This document shows positions 1-8,994 of a stretch of DNA of 64,000 nt, in pieces. The translations under genes were made by a program, and so were the position numbers. Origin of the DNA: Symbiodinium natans (taxonomy: Eukaryota > Sar > Dinophyceae > Suessiales > Symbiodiniaceae); assembly GCA_905221605.1 (NCBI GenBank), contig CAJNDS010001946.1, positions 622,736-686,735 on the forward strand, written 5' to 3'. The notes under the pieces were generated by a model. It did no database searches. It saw only the letters and a list, made by a program, of their open reading frames with translations, and was not told the DNA's origin. Position 1 is the stretch's first letter, and each line of letters begins with the position of its first letter.

Positions 1-265
1 AGGCCGAGTATGGTTCCTGTGGACACTGGGAATACAAGGCACAGTTCCGCAAAGCACCGCATCAGTCGCCATTATGAGAACCGTTGATCCTGCTTCCCTG
101 GAAATGGGCGTGGATGAACTGCCGCACACCTCGCGAACTTGAGCAAGTTGCATACATCCCTTATAATCATCAGCCAGGCTGGTGGGCGACAGATCGGAAT
201 GACGGATGCTGCTGCAGACTCAGCAGATATTTTGAACTTCGCTTTGCCATGCCAGTATATGCTCG

Positions 266-1005
266 ATCATGTCAAAAGTGCGTCTGCCGAAGGAACTTGC
301 AGCGGATGATACAATGCTTGATATGCGTGAGGCCGCAAATGCCGGAGCCGAGCTTTTTGCGGGCATCGACGTCGATGGAGATGGCCGTCCGCGACCTACA
401 TTGCCATCATGTGCATAATGTACAGTGGTGCCAAATGTGTGTTCGCAGTAGGGGACATGCAAGAGTCCAGGTTTGCATCTGAACCAGCATAGTTCACCAG
501 CCGGAGGTTTTGTCAGGGTTGCTTGCACTGAACTGGCAGTAAGTTCTGCACGCAGCAATTAAGTATCCAAGTGGCGTTGATGACCTGCTGTCGCATGTTG
601 TAGCACGCTGTCCTGTGCCGTTGACGCCATATGCCACCCTTGTCCCTCGTTGCCGTGTCGCTGTATTGTTGCCGTTGCCATTGCTGACGGGCAGGCATTG
701 ATGCCCAGGAGCTTGAGCAAGCTTTGCACCGCGTGGGTGTCGAGGCGGCCTGCATATGGCTTGTGACAGCGCGTTGCAATCTCCCCCTTACCGGACGCCT
801 GCGTGCAGGCAAGCCCAGAGCAAGTTCGCGACATGCTGGAGGTGCCTGTGGGCGAGCAGAAACAGCTACCGTAACATCTTCGACCACAGGTCCTGGTGTC
901 GAGGTACGGTTGCATGCATGCAGAGGTGTTCGACTCTGACCAAGATGGCAACGTGGACTTCAAAGACTTCTGGAAGGCCCAACTTGAAACACTTGAAAGC
1001 CTGAA
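266..1005 (+). CDS. EF-hand protein, several short exons (fragmentary gene)
   Basis: Four short coding pieces lie in order on the plus strand. The piece at about 280-388 ends with LFAGIDVDGDGR, the start of a calcium-binding EF-hand loop. About 695-744 reads IDAQELEQALHRVGVE and follows an AG acceptor; it could end before a GC donor at 745. About 812-868 reads EQVRDMLEVPVGEQKQLP. About 924-1005 reads VFDSDQDGNVDFKDFWKAQ, a full EF-hand loop (D-x-D-x-D-G-x-V) with Asp instead of the usual Glu at position 12. EF-hands bind calcium and usually act as sensors. The frames differ between pieces and stops lie between them, as expected for exons split by small introns. No start codon or gene end could be placed. 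It may be a pseudogene fragment; the EF-hand assignment is firm, the gene model is not. Confidence 0.55.
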
Positions 1006-1955
1006 AATGCATATGAAACATCGAACACCATGTGGCAGACACAGGACACCTACAGTCTTTACAGAGAGCACATCAGAGAACCTTTTGACCTCAGACCCTC
1101 AACCTTTCCCTAACCTTGCCCTTCGGCCTTTCGGCATCCTTTATTCAAGCTTTCAGGCCCTCGTGACGACTTGGTTCCCACTGGTCTCTGGCACCCACCT
1201 CCCGAGGCAGAAGTCACCGATAGTAGGGAGTATTTCTGGGGAAATTCACTCTGTGAGAGTCGGGGGAGGGGGGGGATTGGTTCAGGATGGCCTTCTGGAT
1301 TCTGCCTTGGTTGCTATGGCTATTGTAGGGGTTCTATTCAAGAAAGGTAGCTGGGTTCCTGCCACAGCAAGCGTAGACTGCTGAATTGGGCATGGCAAAA
1401 GGTCTGATGAGCACGACATGATTTCAGCCGCCGAATCTGAAGATTCCAGATTCCGGATACGCATCGCCTTGCAATATTGGTTGTTGTTGCAAGACAATAT
1501 GCTGCATTCCAGCTACCCTCAACATCTTCAAAGAAGCTGCTCAAGGAATCTGCATCATGAGTGGCACAACACGTACTTTCCCAGCACGGGCCTGGCCATG
1601 AGTGATGGCCGCAGCCCTACGGACAGCCGCTCGGACTGCAGGCACACAGACGAAGCCCTCCAAAATCCCGGGCATGAGATGTGCTACCCTCGCCTCTGCA
1701 TTTGAGTTTGTAGATGCTTCTTGGCATTCCTTTGCCTCACTCGACGCTCTGCGGTCTCATGCGCCATCACCCATCCGTGCAAACCCAAGATTTGCGATGC
1801 TTCCTCCAGCGACGTTTTGCAGAGGCTGGGAGGGTGCTGGGACAAAGCTGATCTTCAAAAGATGCTGCCACTCGAGTTGCTACCAATCACCCAAGATCAG
1901 CGTCACAAGCACAAACGAAGTCACACAAAAACAAACGAAAGTTGTTCAAAATCAC
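1006..1955. other. No gene recognised
   Basis: Open frames occur here but have no recognisable motif and no coherent exon pairs. There is a short G-run near 1262-1274. I see nothing to annotate. Confidence 0.5.
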
Positions 1956-1987
1956 TCACAACACACACACACACACACACACACACC
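1956..1987. repeat. (AC)n microsatellite
   Basis: A nearly pure AC dinucleotide run of about 30 bases, preceded by AC-rich sequence (ACAAACGAA-like units) from about 1905. Confidence 0.95.
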
Positions 1988-2570
1988 CAAAAAAGCGAAC
2001 CAAGCCACAGCCCGCAGGCCTGGCCGGAGCTCCCCGCTCCTCGACCTTTGATGCTGGCCCAAGCAGCCGAAAGTGGTGCCCAGGCTTTGAGTTGCCAAGA
2101 TTCAAGTTGATTCAAGCACGCAGAAGTGCGCCCAGAAGTGCGCTTAGAAGGGCTCCACGTTCCACATGGCACATGACACAGCTCGCGAGAAGGTGAAGTC
2201 TGAAATCCTACTGCCTGCAGAATCCTGCAAACATGTATGGTGTGGGACCTCCGGCATCGTCAAGAAAGCAAGGCTGACAGGGCCGGCAATGGGATACAAT
2301 GAGTTCTAGAGATCCCCTCGCACCAGCCGACAACCACATGTCCTCCAGCTTCAACCCTCAGTTTCCCCCACTGGTGCTCCTGCAATTCGTCCAGCACTTG
2401 CTCCCCGTCCATCTCAGTTGCCGGCGAAACGATGTCTCACAGCCGCTCAGCCTGCAAGGTTATTGAGCGTCATGTGACTGGGTTGTGATTGGATTTACAC
2501 AATTGAATGACATTAAGCAGTTGGCCCCTGTGCTTTCTAACATGGGCAAAGTCAGTTTCCAATAGTACTG
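1988..2570. other. No gene recognised
   Basis: Unique-looking sequence without a motif or a supported exon pair. Confidence 0.5.
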
Positions 2571-2571
2571 A

Positions 2572-2850
2572 TTGATCATTGAGATTAATATGACTAATAT
2601 GATTAGTATGATTCATATTATGAGTGGTATGAGTGATCTGATTGATCTGATTGATCTGATTGATCTGATTGATTGATATGATTGATATGATTAGTATGGT
2701 TAGTATGATTGGTATGACTAGTATGATTGATATGATCAGTGTGATTAGTCTGAGTATGATTAGTATGAGTCGTGTGATTAGTGTGATTAGTGTGATTCGT
2801 AAGATTAGATGAGTATGATCAGTGTGATTGGTATGAATAATGATTCATGA
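2572..2850. repeat. Degenerate TGATTGATA/TGATTAGTA tandem repeat
   Basis: About 280 bases built from 9-10 base units such as GATTGATAT, GATTGATCT and GATTAGTAT. A purer run of TGATTGATC lies near 2638-2670. The units have drifted into several sub-variants, which indicates an old, diverging minisatellite. Confidence 0.9.
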
Positions 2851-3555
2851 TGAATGTTGGGGTGGCGTTTGATGCCCAGAGTGAGAAAGAAACGCCTCAA
2901 ATGTAATGGTCTTGAGGAGAAGCGCGGCAGCAATTCAGATTGGTTGGAATGGCTTTGGCGCAGGACCTTACAATTGAACACTGGTTGAAAACAATGAGTT
3001 GTCAAAATCGTGCAACACCGGCTGACCAAGCTTGGAACACTCGTGCTTCTGTGGTACACAATGCTATCGCAATCCATGGCAACGCATTTTCACGGCCAGG
3101 AGATACGGGAGAAGCGCCCCCATTGGGTGGCTCGGGTCTGCAGGTGTAGCATGTTGGGCCTTTTGGAACTTGGAATGATTGTCGATAACTGCGGCCGTGG
3201 GAGATCAGCAAGTACCCGCTCTTGGTCTTCAGCTCAAGCTCGGAGACTTTCATGACTCTGTCAGGTCCTTGCTGCCCCGGAGGAGGATCTGCCAGACCTT
3301 CTGCGAGGACGTGCTGTGTGAGTGAATTTTGCAAGCTCGTACGGATGTACAAGGCTGTCTGGGCATACCATGCGGGCCGAAGGCCCAGTTCCAAGAAACT
3401 GGCTGTTGTCTGCGAAAACGCACAAACTGCGTGAGGACTGCTGCAGCACAAGTGTGCCAGGCTGGATGGACAAACTTGAACTGCAGTGCATAGGTTTACG
3501 GTCTGCTAGATTCGAATCCACGACTTGCTGTAACTAGTTCTGTTCCTATGTCCAG
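2851..3555. other. No gene recognised
   Basis: Several frames are open on both strands (for example 3002-3451 minus), but none shows a known motif or clear exon borders. Confidence 0.45.
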
Positions 3556-3860
3556 GAAAGATGCCTTTGCCTCCCTTGATGAGATCCATCGCCGGCTGCG
3601 CGAACGGCGACCCGTGGCATTGCATTGGTACACCAAGGTACGCCAAGAAGATGTAAGTTGTTGGCCTCTTCCAGTCATTGGGAATGAGCTATCATGTCTC
3701 TTTGTTCGAAAACGTGCGCGTACATGCTTCAGCCGGTCCTTAACGAGCATGTTTCTCAGGAGAGCTGCGGCTCACGGACGAAGAGTTGGAAACCTACCGA
3801 GACTCGAATGATATTGGCGAAGACCGGATATTGGCATGTCCAAGTTTCCTCGGGCGATTG
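3556..3860 (+). CDS. Unidentified gene fragment, two exons joined by a GT-AG intron
   Basis: The first exon (3556-3652) follows an AG acceptor and encodes KDAFASLDEIHRRLRERRP, then LHWYTKVRQED; it ends at a canonical GTAAGT donor at 3653. A phase-0 join to an acceptor ending at 3764 gives LRLTDEELETYRDSNDIGED from 3765 onward. Both pieces have balanced, strongly charged composition, unlike the surrounding sequence. The second exon stays open to at least 3860. I do not recognise the protein. It lies just upstream of the retroelement and may be an interrupted host gene. Confidence 0.5.
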
Positions 3861-4074
3861 TTTGCAGCTGTCAGCTTTAGCCAAAGTGTGCGTTCTATGC
3901 TGGAATCTCGCATGCATGCAAGAGCAAGTTTGATCATAGAAGTGTCTGCAAATGTCTGCAAATTGGGTAACGCACCGACTACTGTTCGACTTGAGCATAT
4001 CTAGTTTTGTGTGTGGGGTCACTTGCTTCTTGGATGTGAGTAGGCACAACGGGAAGCATTGATGCAGCCGGGGT

Positions 4075-4112
4075 GCTCGAACGACACTTTTGATTCCCAT
4101 TAGTGTTCGAGC
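4075..4112. repeat. Short inverted repeat in front of the gag-like start codon
   Basis: GCTCGAAC at 4075-4082 is matched by its reverse complement at 4105-4112, immediately before the ATG at 4114. A hairpin with a 22-base loop is possible in the transcript. It could be a terminal feature of the element or a translational control site, but 8 bp is short enough to be chance. Confidence 0.4.
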
Positions 4113-4113
4113 C

Positions 4114-5406
4114 ATGGATTGGACCGAGTTCGTCCAGACCGTCGAGAGTCCACCGCCCAATGAAGGAGTGATCAAGGCGGCCATTGAGTGGTTCACGAAT
4201 ACGCTGCAAGCTCAAACTCCTGCATTGGCAGAGGGGTTCACTGAAGAGTCAGTCGAGACCAAGTTGCCAGCTGATATTGTCTTGCAAGCGTGCTGCCGTC
4301 GACTGCTACGGGCTGTGGAGGCGGTGAGCAAAGCAAAAAGAGTGCAAGCAGTGCAGTCCTCTCAGGGCTCAGGTGCCGCTGTCGCTGGAGCATCGGCTCA
4401 AAGTTTGGCAAAGCTCCTGGCGCCAACAAAGGCAGTGGATGTCTCCGCTTTGCTGGACAAGGCCTCGCTGAAAGGGCTGTGCTTCGGTCTGCAGGCGGAG
4501 CAAACGTTGTGGAACACAATGCAGAGCCATTCCGACGAGTGTCGTTCAGCTGGCAAGAAGGCTTTTCTGTTCATTGACTTGACAGGAAAGGAATGCCTCC
4601 CCATGTGGCTCACCCCGGACCAGATCGGGGGGAAGTTCTTCTTGAGGGATGACAAGGAGTGGTCCCTGCATGGTGGCCAGGCGATTGCCAACCTACAGGA
4701 TTTGAGCAGAGCGCTGAAAAGCGCCACATCGTCGTCACGTTTCTTCAGGTCCTTGGGCCAGTGGCTGGGAGCCTTCATGAGGTATGCGGCGGTAGCTGTG
4801 GCCACCCAGCAATTGTCGTGGTCGGATGTGCTGTCGCACATTGATGTCGTGACTCACCTCGCCGAGCAAGAGCGCCAGAAAGGCCATCCGCCATTTCTGG
4901 CATTCGTCTACGAAGAGCTGATGCGGAAAAACTGGTCCAGACGGGCCGAGAAATCGGACCCAGATTTGAACATATCGCAGGAGATCCAAAGAGTGGACAA
5001 AGATGTTCTGGACATTGCTAGGCACCGCTTGGGCGAAGTGCTCAAGGAGGCGGGTATGGACGGCTCCATCGAGCATGCCCCCTCTGCGTCTAGAACGACT
5101 GAGGCGCCAAAGAGTTTGCCTGCCAACATCGACAACGCTCTCATTCGCCAGTCTGCTGCCACTGAGGCAGCCCGCAAGCAAGCAGAACAAGTGTCGAAGC
5201 AGCTCCTGGAAACGCAGAAGATGATCCTGGAGAAAGGGCTGGCTGTTGGCTACGGAGGAAAGGGTGAGCAGAAAGGCAAGCGGCCTGGAAGCCCAAATCA
5301 GCTGAGCAATCGGCAGATGAAGACGCAGAAATGGCATGAGAAAGGCCAGGCACGCAGAGAGGAACAGTCCAGACGCAAAGACTACTGGGGCGACCGCAGG
5401 CACTGA
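4114..5406 (+). CDS. Gag-like ORF of the DIRS-like element
   Basis: An intact frame of about 430 residues starts at an ATG in the context GCCATGG at 4114. It has no CCHC zinc knuckle, no membrane segment and no enzymatic motif. The middle is helical and rich in Leu, Ala and Lys. The C-terminal 100 residues are strongly basic, Gln/Lys/Arg rich, and suited to RNA binding. Position in front of the polymerase modules and the basic tail suggest a nucleocapsid-like structural protein; this is inference from place, not from a family signature. It ends in TGA (5404-5406), and the same frame continues open for 190 codons into the methyltransferase-like domain. The stop is therefore either a readthrough site or a CGA-to-TGA mutation. 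Confidence 0.7.
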   Translation: MDWTEFVQTVESPPPNEGVIKAAIEWFTNTLQAQTPALAEGFTEESVETKLPADIVLQACCRRLLRAVEAVSKAKRVQAVQSSQGSGAAVAGASAQSLAKLLAPTKAVDVSALLDKASLKGLCFGLQAEQTLWNTMQSHSDECRSAGKKAFLFIDLTGKECLPMWLTPDQIGGKFFLRDDKEWSLHGGQAIANLQDLSRALKSATSSSRFFRSLGQWLGAFMRYAAVAVATQQLSWSDVLSHIDVVTHLAEQERQKGHPPFLAFVYEELMRKNWSRRAEKSDPDLNISQEIQRVDKDVLDIARHRLGEVLKEAGMDGSIEHAPSASRTTEAPKSLPANIDNALIRQSAATEAARKQAEQVSKQLLETQKMILEKGLAVGYGGKGEQKGKRPGSPNQLSNRQMKTQKWHEKGQARREEQSRRKDYWGDRRH

Positions 5407-6200
5407 GGCGACACACGGGTCCTGTTGGATCCAACTGGTCTTCCGAAGGTGTTCGCAACGCTCCCAGATGTCGGGCGGAGACTGGCTCGGACTGCCCCGC
5501 CTATCTTTCTGGAGTGTTTCGCCGGCGCAGCGGTGCTCACCATGGCAGTCATGCTGGCGGGAATTCCTTGCGCAAAGCCTTGGGATCTGCAGTTTGGCGA
5601 GCAGTTCGACGTCTTGAGTGATGGCGGGCTGTTGCTAAATAGTGCTAGGTCTGGAGAGATTTGGCATGGGCACTTCGGCACACCATGTCAGTCCATGACT
5701 TTCGCAAGAGACCCACAGCTGCGGAGTTCTGAGTGTCCTTGGGGCTTGGAGGAACTCTTGCCGCGCCAGCAAGACTTGGTTCGGTTAGGGAACTCCTTGG
5801 CGATTTTCACTGCTGAGATGTGTTTAAGCCTGTGGGCAGCAGGAGCCACTTTTTCAATTGAAAACCCGGCCATGTCTTGGTTGTGGTTGCTGCAACCTTT
5901 GCAAAGAGTCCGGGCGTTTTCCTGGTGCCTTTCGCAAAACCCACACTGTTGCTTCACAACGTGCCGAAATGGCACCTAGCATGTGAAGAGGTGGTTCCTT
6001 GGCAGGGAGACTTGTGTGTGCTCCGAGGCCAAGTGTGGTACGAAGGCCATAAGGTTTTCAAAACGCATCTTGCCCAAACGTATCCCCCGTTGATCTGTGG
6101 CCTCCCTGTTGAAGGAATCTTGGGCGGAGCCGCCAGGAGCTCCGCCTGGCACAGGAGCGCAGTTGCCTCAAGCGCTGTTAGAAGCGCAGTGTTACTCTGA
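5407..6200 (+). pseudogene. Cytosine-C5-methyltransferase-like domain of the retroelement, frameshifted
   Basis: The frame following the gag stop encodes FLECFAGAAVLT (like SAM-binding motif I), GTPCQSMTFAR (like motif IV with the PCQ catalytic cysteine of C5 methyltransferases) and FSIENPAMSW (like motif VI, ENP). Near 5900 the sense passes to another frame. The conserved continuation (VPFAKPTLLLHNVPKWH, then KTHLAQTYPPLICGL) lies in the frame read from 5877, so one base has been lost or a -1 shift is needed. That frame stops with TGA at 6198-6200. Classical DIRS elements carry an adenine-methyltransferase-like domain after RNase H, so both type and position here are unusual. No ATG starts the frame, so expression as a gag fusion or a shared polyprotein is likely. 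Activity of this copy is improbable. Confidence 0.65.
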
Positions 6201-6719
6201 GGTATAGGACCGTCGCTAGGGTCTTTTCTCGTTCCTCACGGCCTCGGGGCCCCAATGGGTTTGAGCCATGACTTACATATTGACTTTGCCCGTCAGGTGA
6301 AGCATCCCAGCACGCGTGCTTTCAGAACCACTCAGAGAGGCCCTGAGGTTCGAAGCGTCGCAGGACGCTGAGGCGATTGATGCTTTCCGGGCCAGGGAGC
6401 TTCAGAGGGTCATTCACTTGGCGCAAGCGCTGTGCGAGGATCAGCGTTCATGGGCTTTGCAGGCTCCTGTAGAAATACGGCCTCTAGTTTCACTTATCCA
6501 TGGTCCACTTTGGAAGGCGCTGTTGAGTGAACTGCCGTCTGATTTTAGCAACTTCCTGACATCTCTGCAGCAAGGTTTTCCAATCGTCGGCCGGTTGCCT
6601 CCTTGTTAAGGGGGGGCAACGCTGGCCACGTTCGAGGACGGGCCTCCCGTCGACGTGCTGCGGGAGCATCGAAGGGTTCTGAATCTTCACGTTGCGCAGT
6701 CTGTCTAGAGTTGCCTTTC
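6201..6719 (+). pseudogene. Linker region between methyltransferase and RT modules, broken
   Basis: After the TGA at 6198 the same frame is open again with LSHDLHIDFARQVKHPSTRA. Near 6316 the sense moves to the frame encoding LSEPLREALRFEASQDAEAI, which continues to a TAA at 6607, directly before a run of seven G at 6610-6616. The same frame then reads FEDGPPVDVLREHRRVLNLH to a TAG at 6706. The RT frame takes over at about 6720. The region therefore holds two stops and two frame changes but keeps protein-like composition throughout, as expected for a decaying polymerase ORF. I know no enzymatic function for this linker. Confidence 0.6.
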
Positions 6720-8162
6720 AGTGGAGATATAGCTCCGCAGGTGAAGAAGGACCATGCTATAGGAGCCATGACGCTACCAAGGCCGTTGCAAATGGACGAT
6801 TTGGAAAGGGTCACTCTCACACGTAGGATTCCTGTCAGGGAGCTTCGATCGAAGGGATGGCGCACTAGGGTTGTGACTGTGCCTCAGGATCGCGCGCAGC
6901 ATGAAACTCTTGATGCTTTGGTGGAAGTAGTGCTCCATTTCTTTGATCACGCGTGTTATGTCAGACGTTGGAAGCGTGACGTCTCGCAAGCATTCAGACG
7001 AGTGCCTGTCGCCCCGGAACACTTGCAGTTCATTTGGGGAGTGTGGGCTGATCAAGGTACGCTGTGGGTGGCTCAGCACAAGGGGACCCCATTCGGAACA
7101 ATTGCAGCTGTTTATTCTTGGCATCGCGTGGGCCATTTGCTGAAACTCCTTGTGCTCATGTTGTTTTTGGCCCCTGTTTGTAGGTATGTGGATGATTTTT
7201 TTGGGGCAAGTAAAGTCGGGGTGAAACTGACAGGAGGCGTGATCTTGTCAGTGCTCGCCTCTTTACTGGGGTACCCCTGTGCCAGGCCCTGTGATGAGTC
7301 GAAAAGTGCCGATTTAGCTGTGGCCATGACGGTGCTAGGATCCTTGTGCGCAGTCAGTTTTTCTGAGTGCGTCCTGTACACAAAAGTGGATCCGGAGAAG
7401 GCCCAAAAGTACCGGGCGCAGCTGGCATCCCTGCTAAGCAGCCAAACCCTGTCTGCAGGCGAAGCCTCGAAACTGGCAGGGCGTCTTTCCTTTGCAGTCA
7501 CTGTGTCAGGGAATCACGTGGGGAGGGCCTTCATCAAGCCTTGTTATGCACAGGCAAGGTCACCCTTGCCCCATGATATGGTGTCTCCCAGACTCCATCA
7601 GGCCGCTGAGTGGTTTGATGCATATCTTCAGGTCTGCCCGGCCGCTGCACGCAGATGTAAAGCCACTGAACGGACACAGTGTGTCACTTGGTCTGACGCT
7701 GCCGGTGCCACCAGATGGGTGGCGGCAGTGTTGGAGGCAGGTGGCCAATACTTTTGGACCCGTATGCAAACGCCCGATTTTGTGTGGGGCCAGCTTTTGG
7801 ACAGAGGGGATTCCCAAATCGGGTTTCAGGAGATGCTGGGCCTGTTATTAGTCTGGGAGACCTTTCAGTCCTGGCTGGCCGGGGCTTTGTGGGTATCTTT
7901 TGTTGACAATGACGGAGTACTGCACGCTGTCATGAAAGGAGGCGGGGGCGGACCAGAACGCAACAATGTAGTCGGTCGCCTTTGGCTTAAGTTGGCAGCA
8001 GCGTCTGTAGATTTACATGTCGCCAGGGTCGAATCTGGAGCAAATCCAGCTGATGGCCCCACACGTGATTTCTTTGAGGTGCTGCAGCGAGTGAAGGCCA
8101 AATGGGTGGAACCCCAACTCCCCTCGTGGCTGCAGCATCTTTGGTGCGTTCCAGAGGTCTGA
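6720..8162 (+). CDS. Reverse transcriptase and RNase H of the DIRS-like element
   Basis: A continuous frame (open from 6603) encodes an RT of the DIRS/Ty3 type followed by RNase H. Numbered from 6603, motif A is KRDVSQAFRRVPV near residue 124, motif B is HKGTPFGTIAAVYSW near 162, and motif C is YVDD at 195-198 (7185-7196). RNase H follows with SDAAGA (Asp 365), the Glu of FQEMLGLLLVWE, the Asp of SFVDNDG near 435, and NPADGPTRD near 483. All expected catalytic acids appear present, so this is the best kept part of the element. No ATG precedes the conserved core, so it was probably made as part of a larger polyprotein. It copies element RNA into DNA and removes the RNA strand. It ends in TGA, 151 bases before the next ATG-started ORF. 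Confidence 0.9.
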   Translation, partial: SGDIAPQVKKDHAIGAMTLPRPLQMDDLERVTLTRRIPVRELRSKGWRTRVVTVPQDRAQHETLDALVEVVLHFFDHACYVRRWKRDVSQAFRRVPVAPEHLQFIWGVWADQGTLWVAQHKGTPFGTIAAVYSWHRVGHLLKLLVLMLFLAPVCRYVDDFFGASKVGVKLTGGVILSVLASLLGYPCARPCDESKSADLAVAMTVLGSLCAVSFSECVLYTKVDPEKAQKYRAQLASLLSSQTLSAGEASKLAGRLSFAVTVSGNHVGRAFIKPCYAQARSPLPHDMVSPRLHQAAEWFDAYLQVCPAAARRCKATERTQCVTWSDAAGATRWVAAVLEAGGQYFWTRMQTPDFVWGQLLDRGDSQIGFQEMLGLLLVWETFQSWLAGALWVSFVDNDGVLHAVMKGGGGGPERNNVVGRLWLKLAAASVDLHVARVESGANPADGPTRDFFEVLQRVKAKWVEPQLPSWLQHLWCVPEV

Positions 8163-8313
8163 CGATGCAGTCTGACAAAGAACGTGCAAACGGAGAGTGC
8201 CTTTCAAGTTTCGCATTGAGGTAATTAAGGGCACGCCTGCACTTGTGCAAGTTGTTTAGGTTCCAAATTGATGCCTCTTGTTTTGGCTCGCGTCAGCGGC
8301 CGGTAGGATCAGG

Positions 8314-8994
8314 ATGGCTTCGCCTTCAATTACAAAAAGCACACATGCCACGCAGCAGCCGCCCAAAGGGGCGCCGAAGGCGTCCTTGTGGGCAGCCGTG
8401 GGGTGGGTCCAGGAAGTGCTGGAAGCGCGGATTTTGGGGCAAGCAACTGAAATTCTGCGCTTGCTCAAAAAGGTCGAGTGCATGAAGGTCGACCAAAGTG
8501 ACGCAGCTACCTCTGGCCTGGCGTTCCTGCTGGCCCAGCATGAAATCTGGGTCGACCTGCCCGAGTGGGGCTGCAAGCCTAAAGACTTCTGTGACAAAGT
8601 CTGCTCCATGGCAAAGTGGTTGGCAGAAGTGGATAGGTCTGATGAGGTGGCTCTCTGGCACCAACGTGTTGCTTTGCAGCTTGTAGGGAGGGGCTTCCAT
8701 GCTCCTTCGCATCTTGATGGGCTGCCGGCAGACACGGCAACAAAGTTCTGTAACTTTGAGAAGGGCAAGTGTCTTCTGAGAAACGCTGTCACAGTGGCTG
8801 CCTCGCAGGCTGCTGCAAAAAGAGCAAAGCTGGCTCACGTGACGGTGGCTAGATGCCCGTCTTCGGCGTCAGCTGAGGAGCTGGCCAGTACCTGTCTCCA
8901 ACAAGGTGCCTCGAATGAGTCTGAACCGCTGCTGGAGTTGCTCCTCGCAAGGCCATCGTGCGCGTTGCTGGTCAGATTCATGATGACGGATTGA
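8314..8994 (+). CDS. ORF upstream of and overlapping the recombinase (unknown module)
   Basis: An ATG at 8314 (context AGGATGG) opens a frame of 226 residues with no motif I recognise. It includes an amphipathic helical stretch (WVQEVLEARILGQATEILR), a CNFEKGKC segment and a Lys/Ala-rich part. It overlaps the recombinase frame by 37 bases (8958-8994). Since the recombinase frame lacks a nearby ATG, the two probably make one protein by a -1 shift in the overlap, or were one ORF before a one-base loss. The ORF would then be the N-terminal, perhaps DNA-binding, part of the recombinase. An independent accessory protein is the alternative. Confidence 0.6.
   Translation: MASPSITKSTHATQQPPKGAPKASLWAAVGWVQEVLEARILGQATEILRLLKKVECMKVDQSDAATSGLAFLLAQHEIWVDLPEWGCKPKDFCDKVCSMAKWLAEVDRSDEVALWHQRVALQLVGRGFHAPSHLDGLPADTATKFCNFEKGKCLLRNAVTVAASQAAAKRAKLAHVTVARCPSSASAEELASTCLQQGASNESEPLLELLLARPSCALLVRFMMTD

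Noticed and set aside
2572-2850. Regularly spaced repeats as a possible CRISPR array
   Set aside because: Units are contiguous and degenerate, without unique spacers; the context is eukaryotic.
3500-3520. GATTCGAATCC-like string suggesting a tRNA T-arm
   Set aside because: The flanking bases do not form the T stem and no acceptor or anticodon arm could be drawn.
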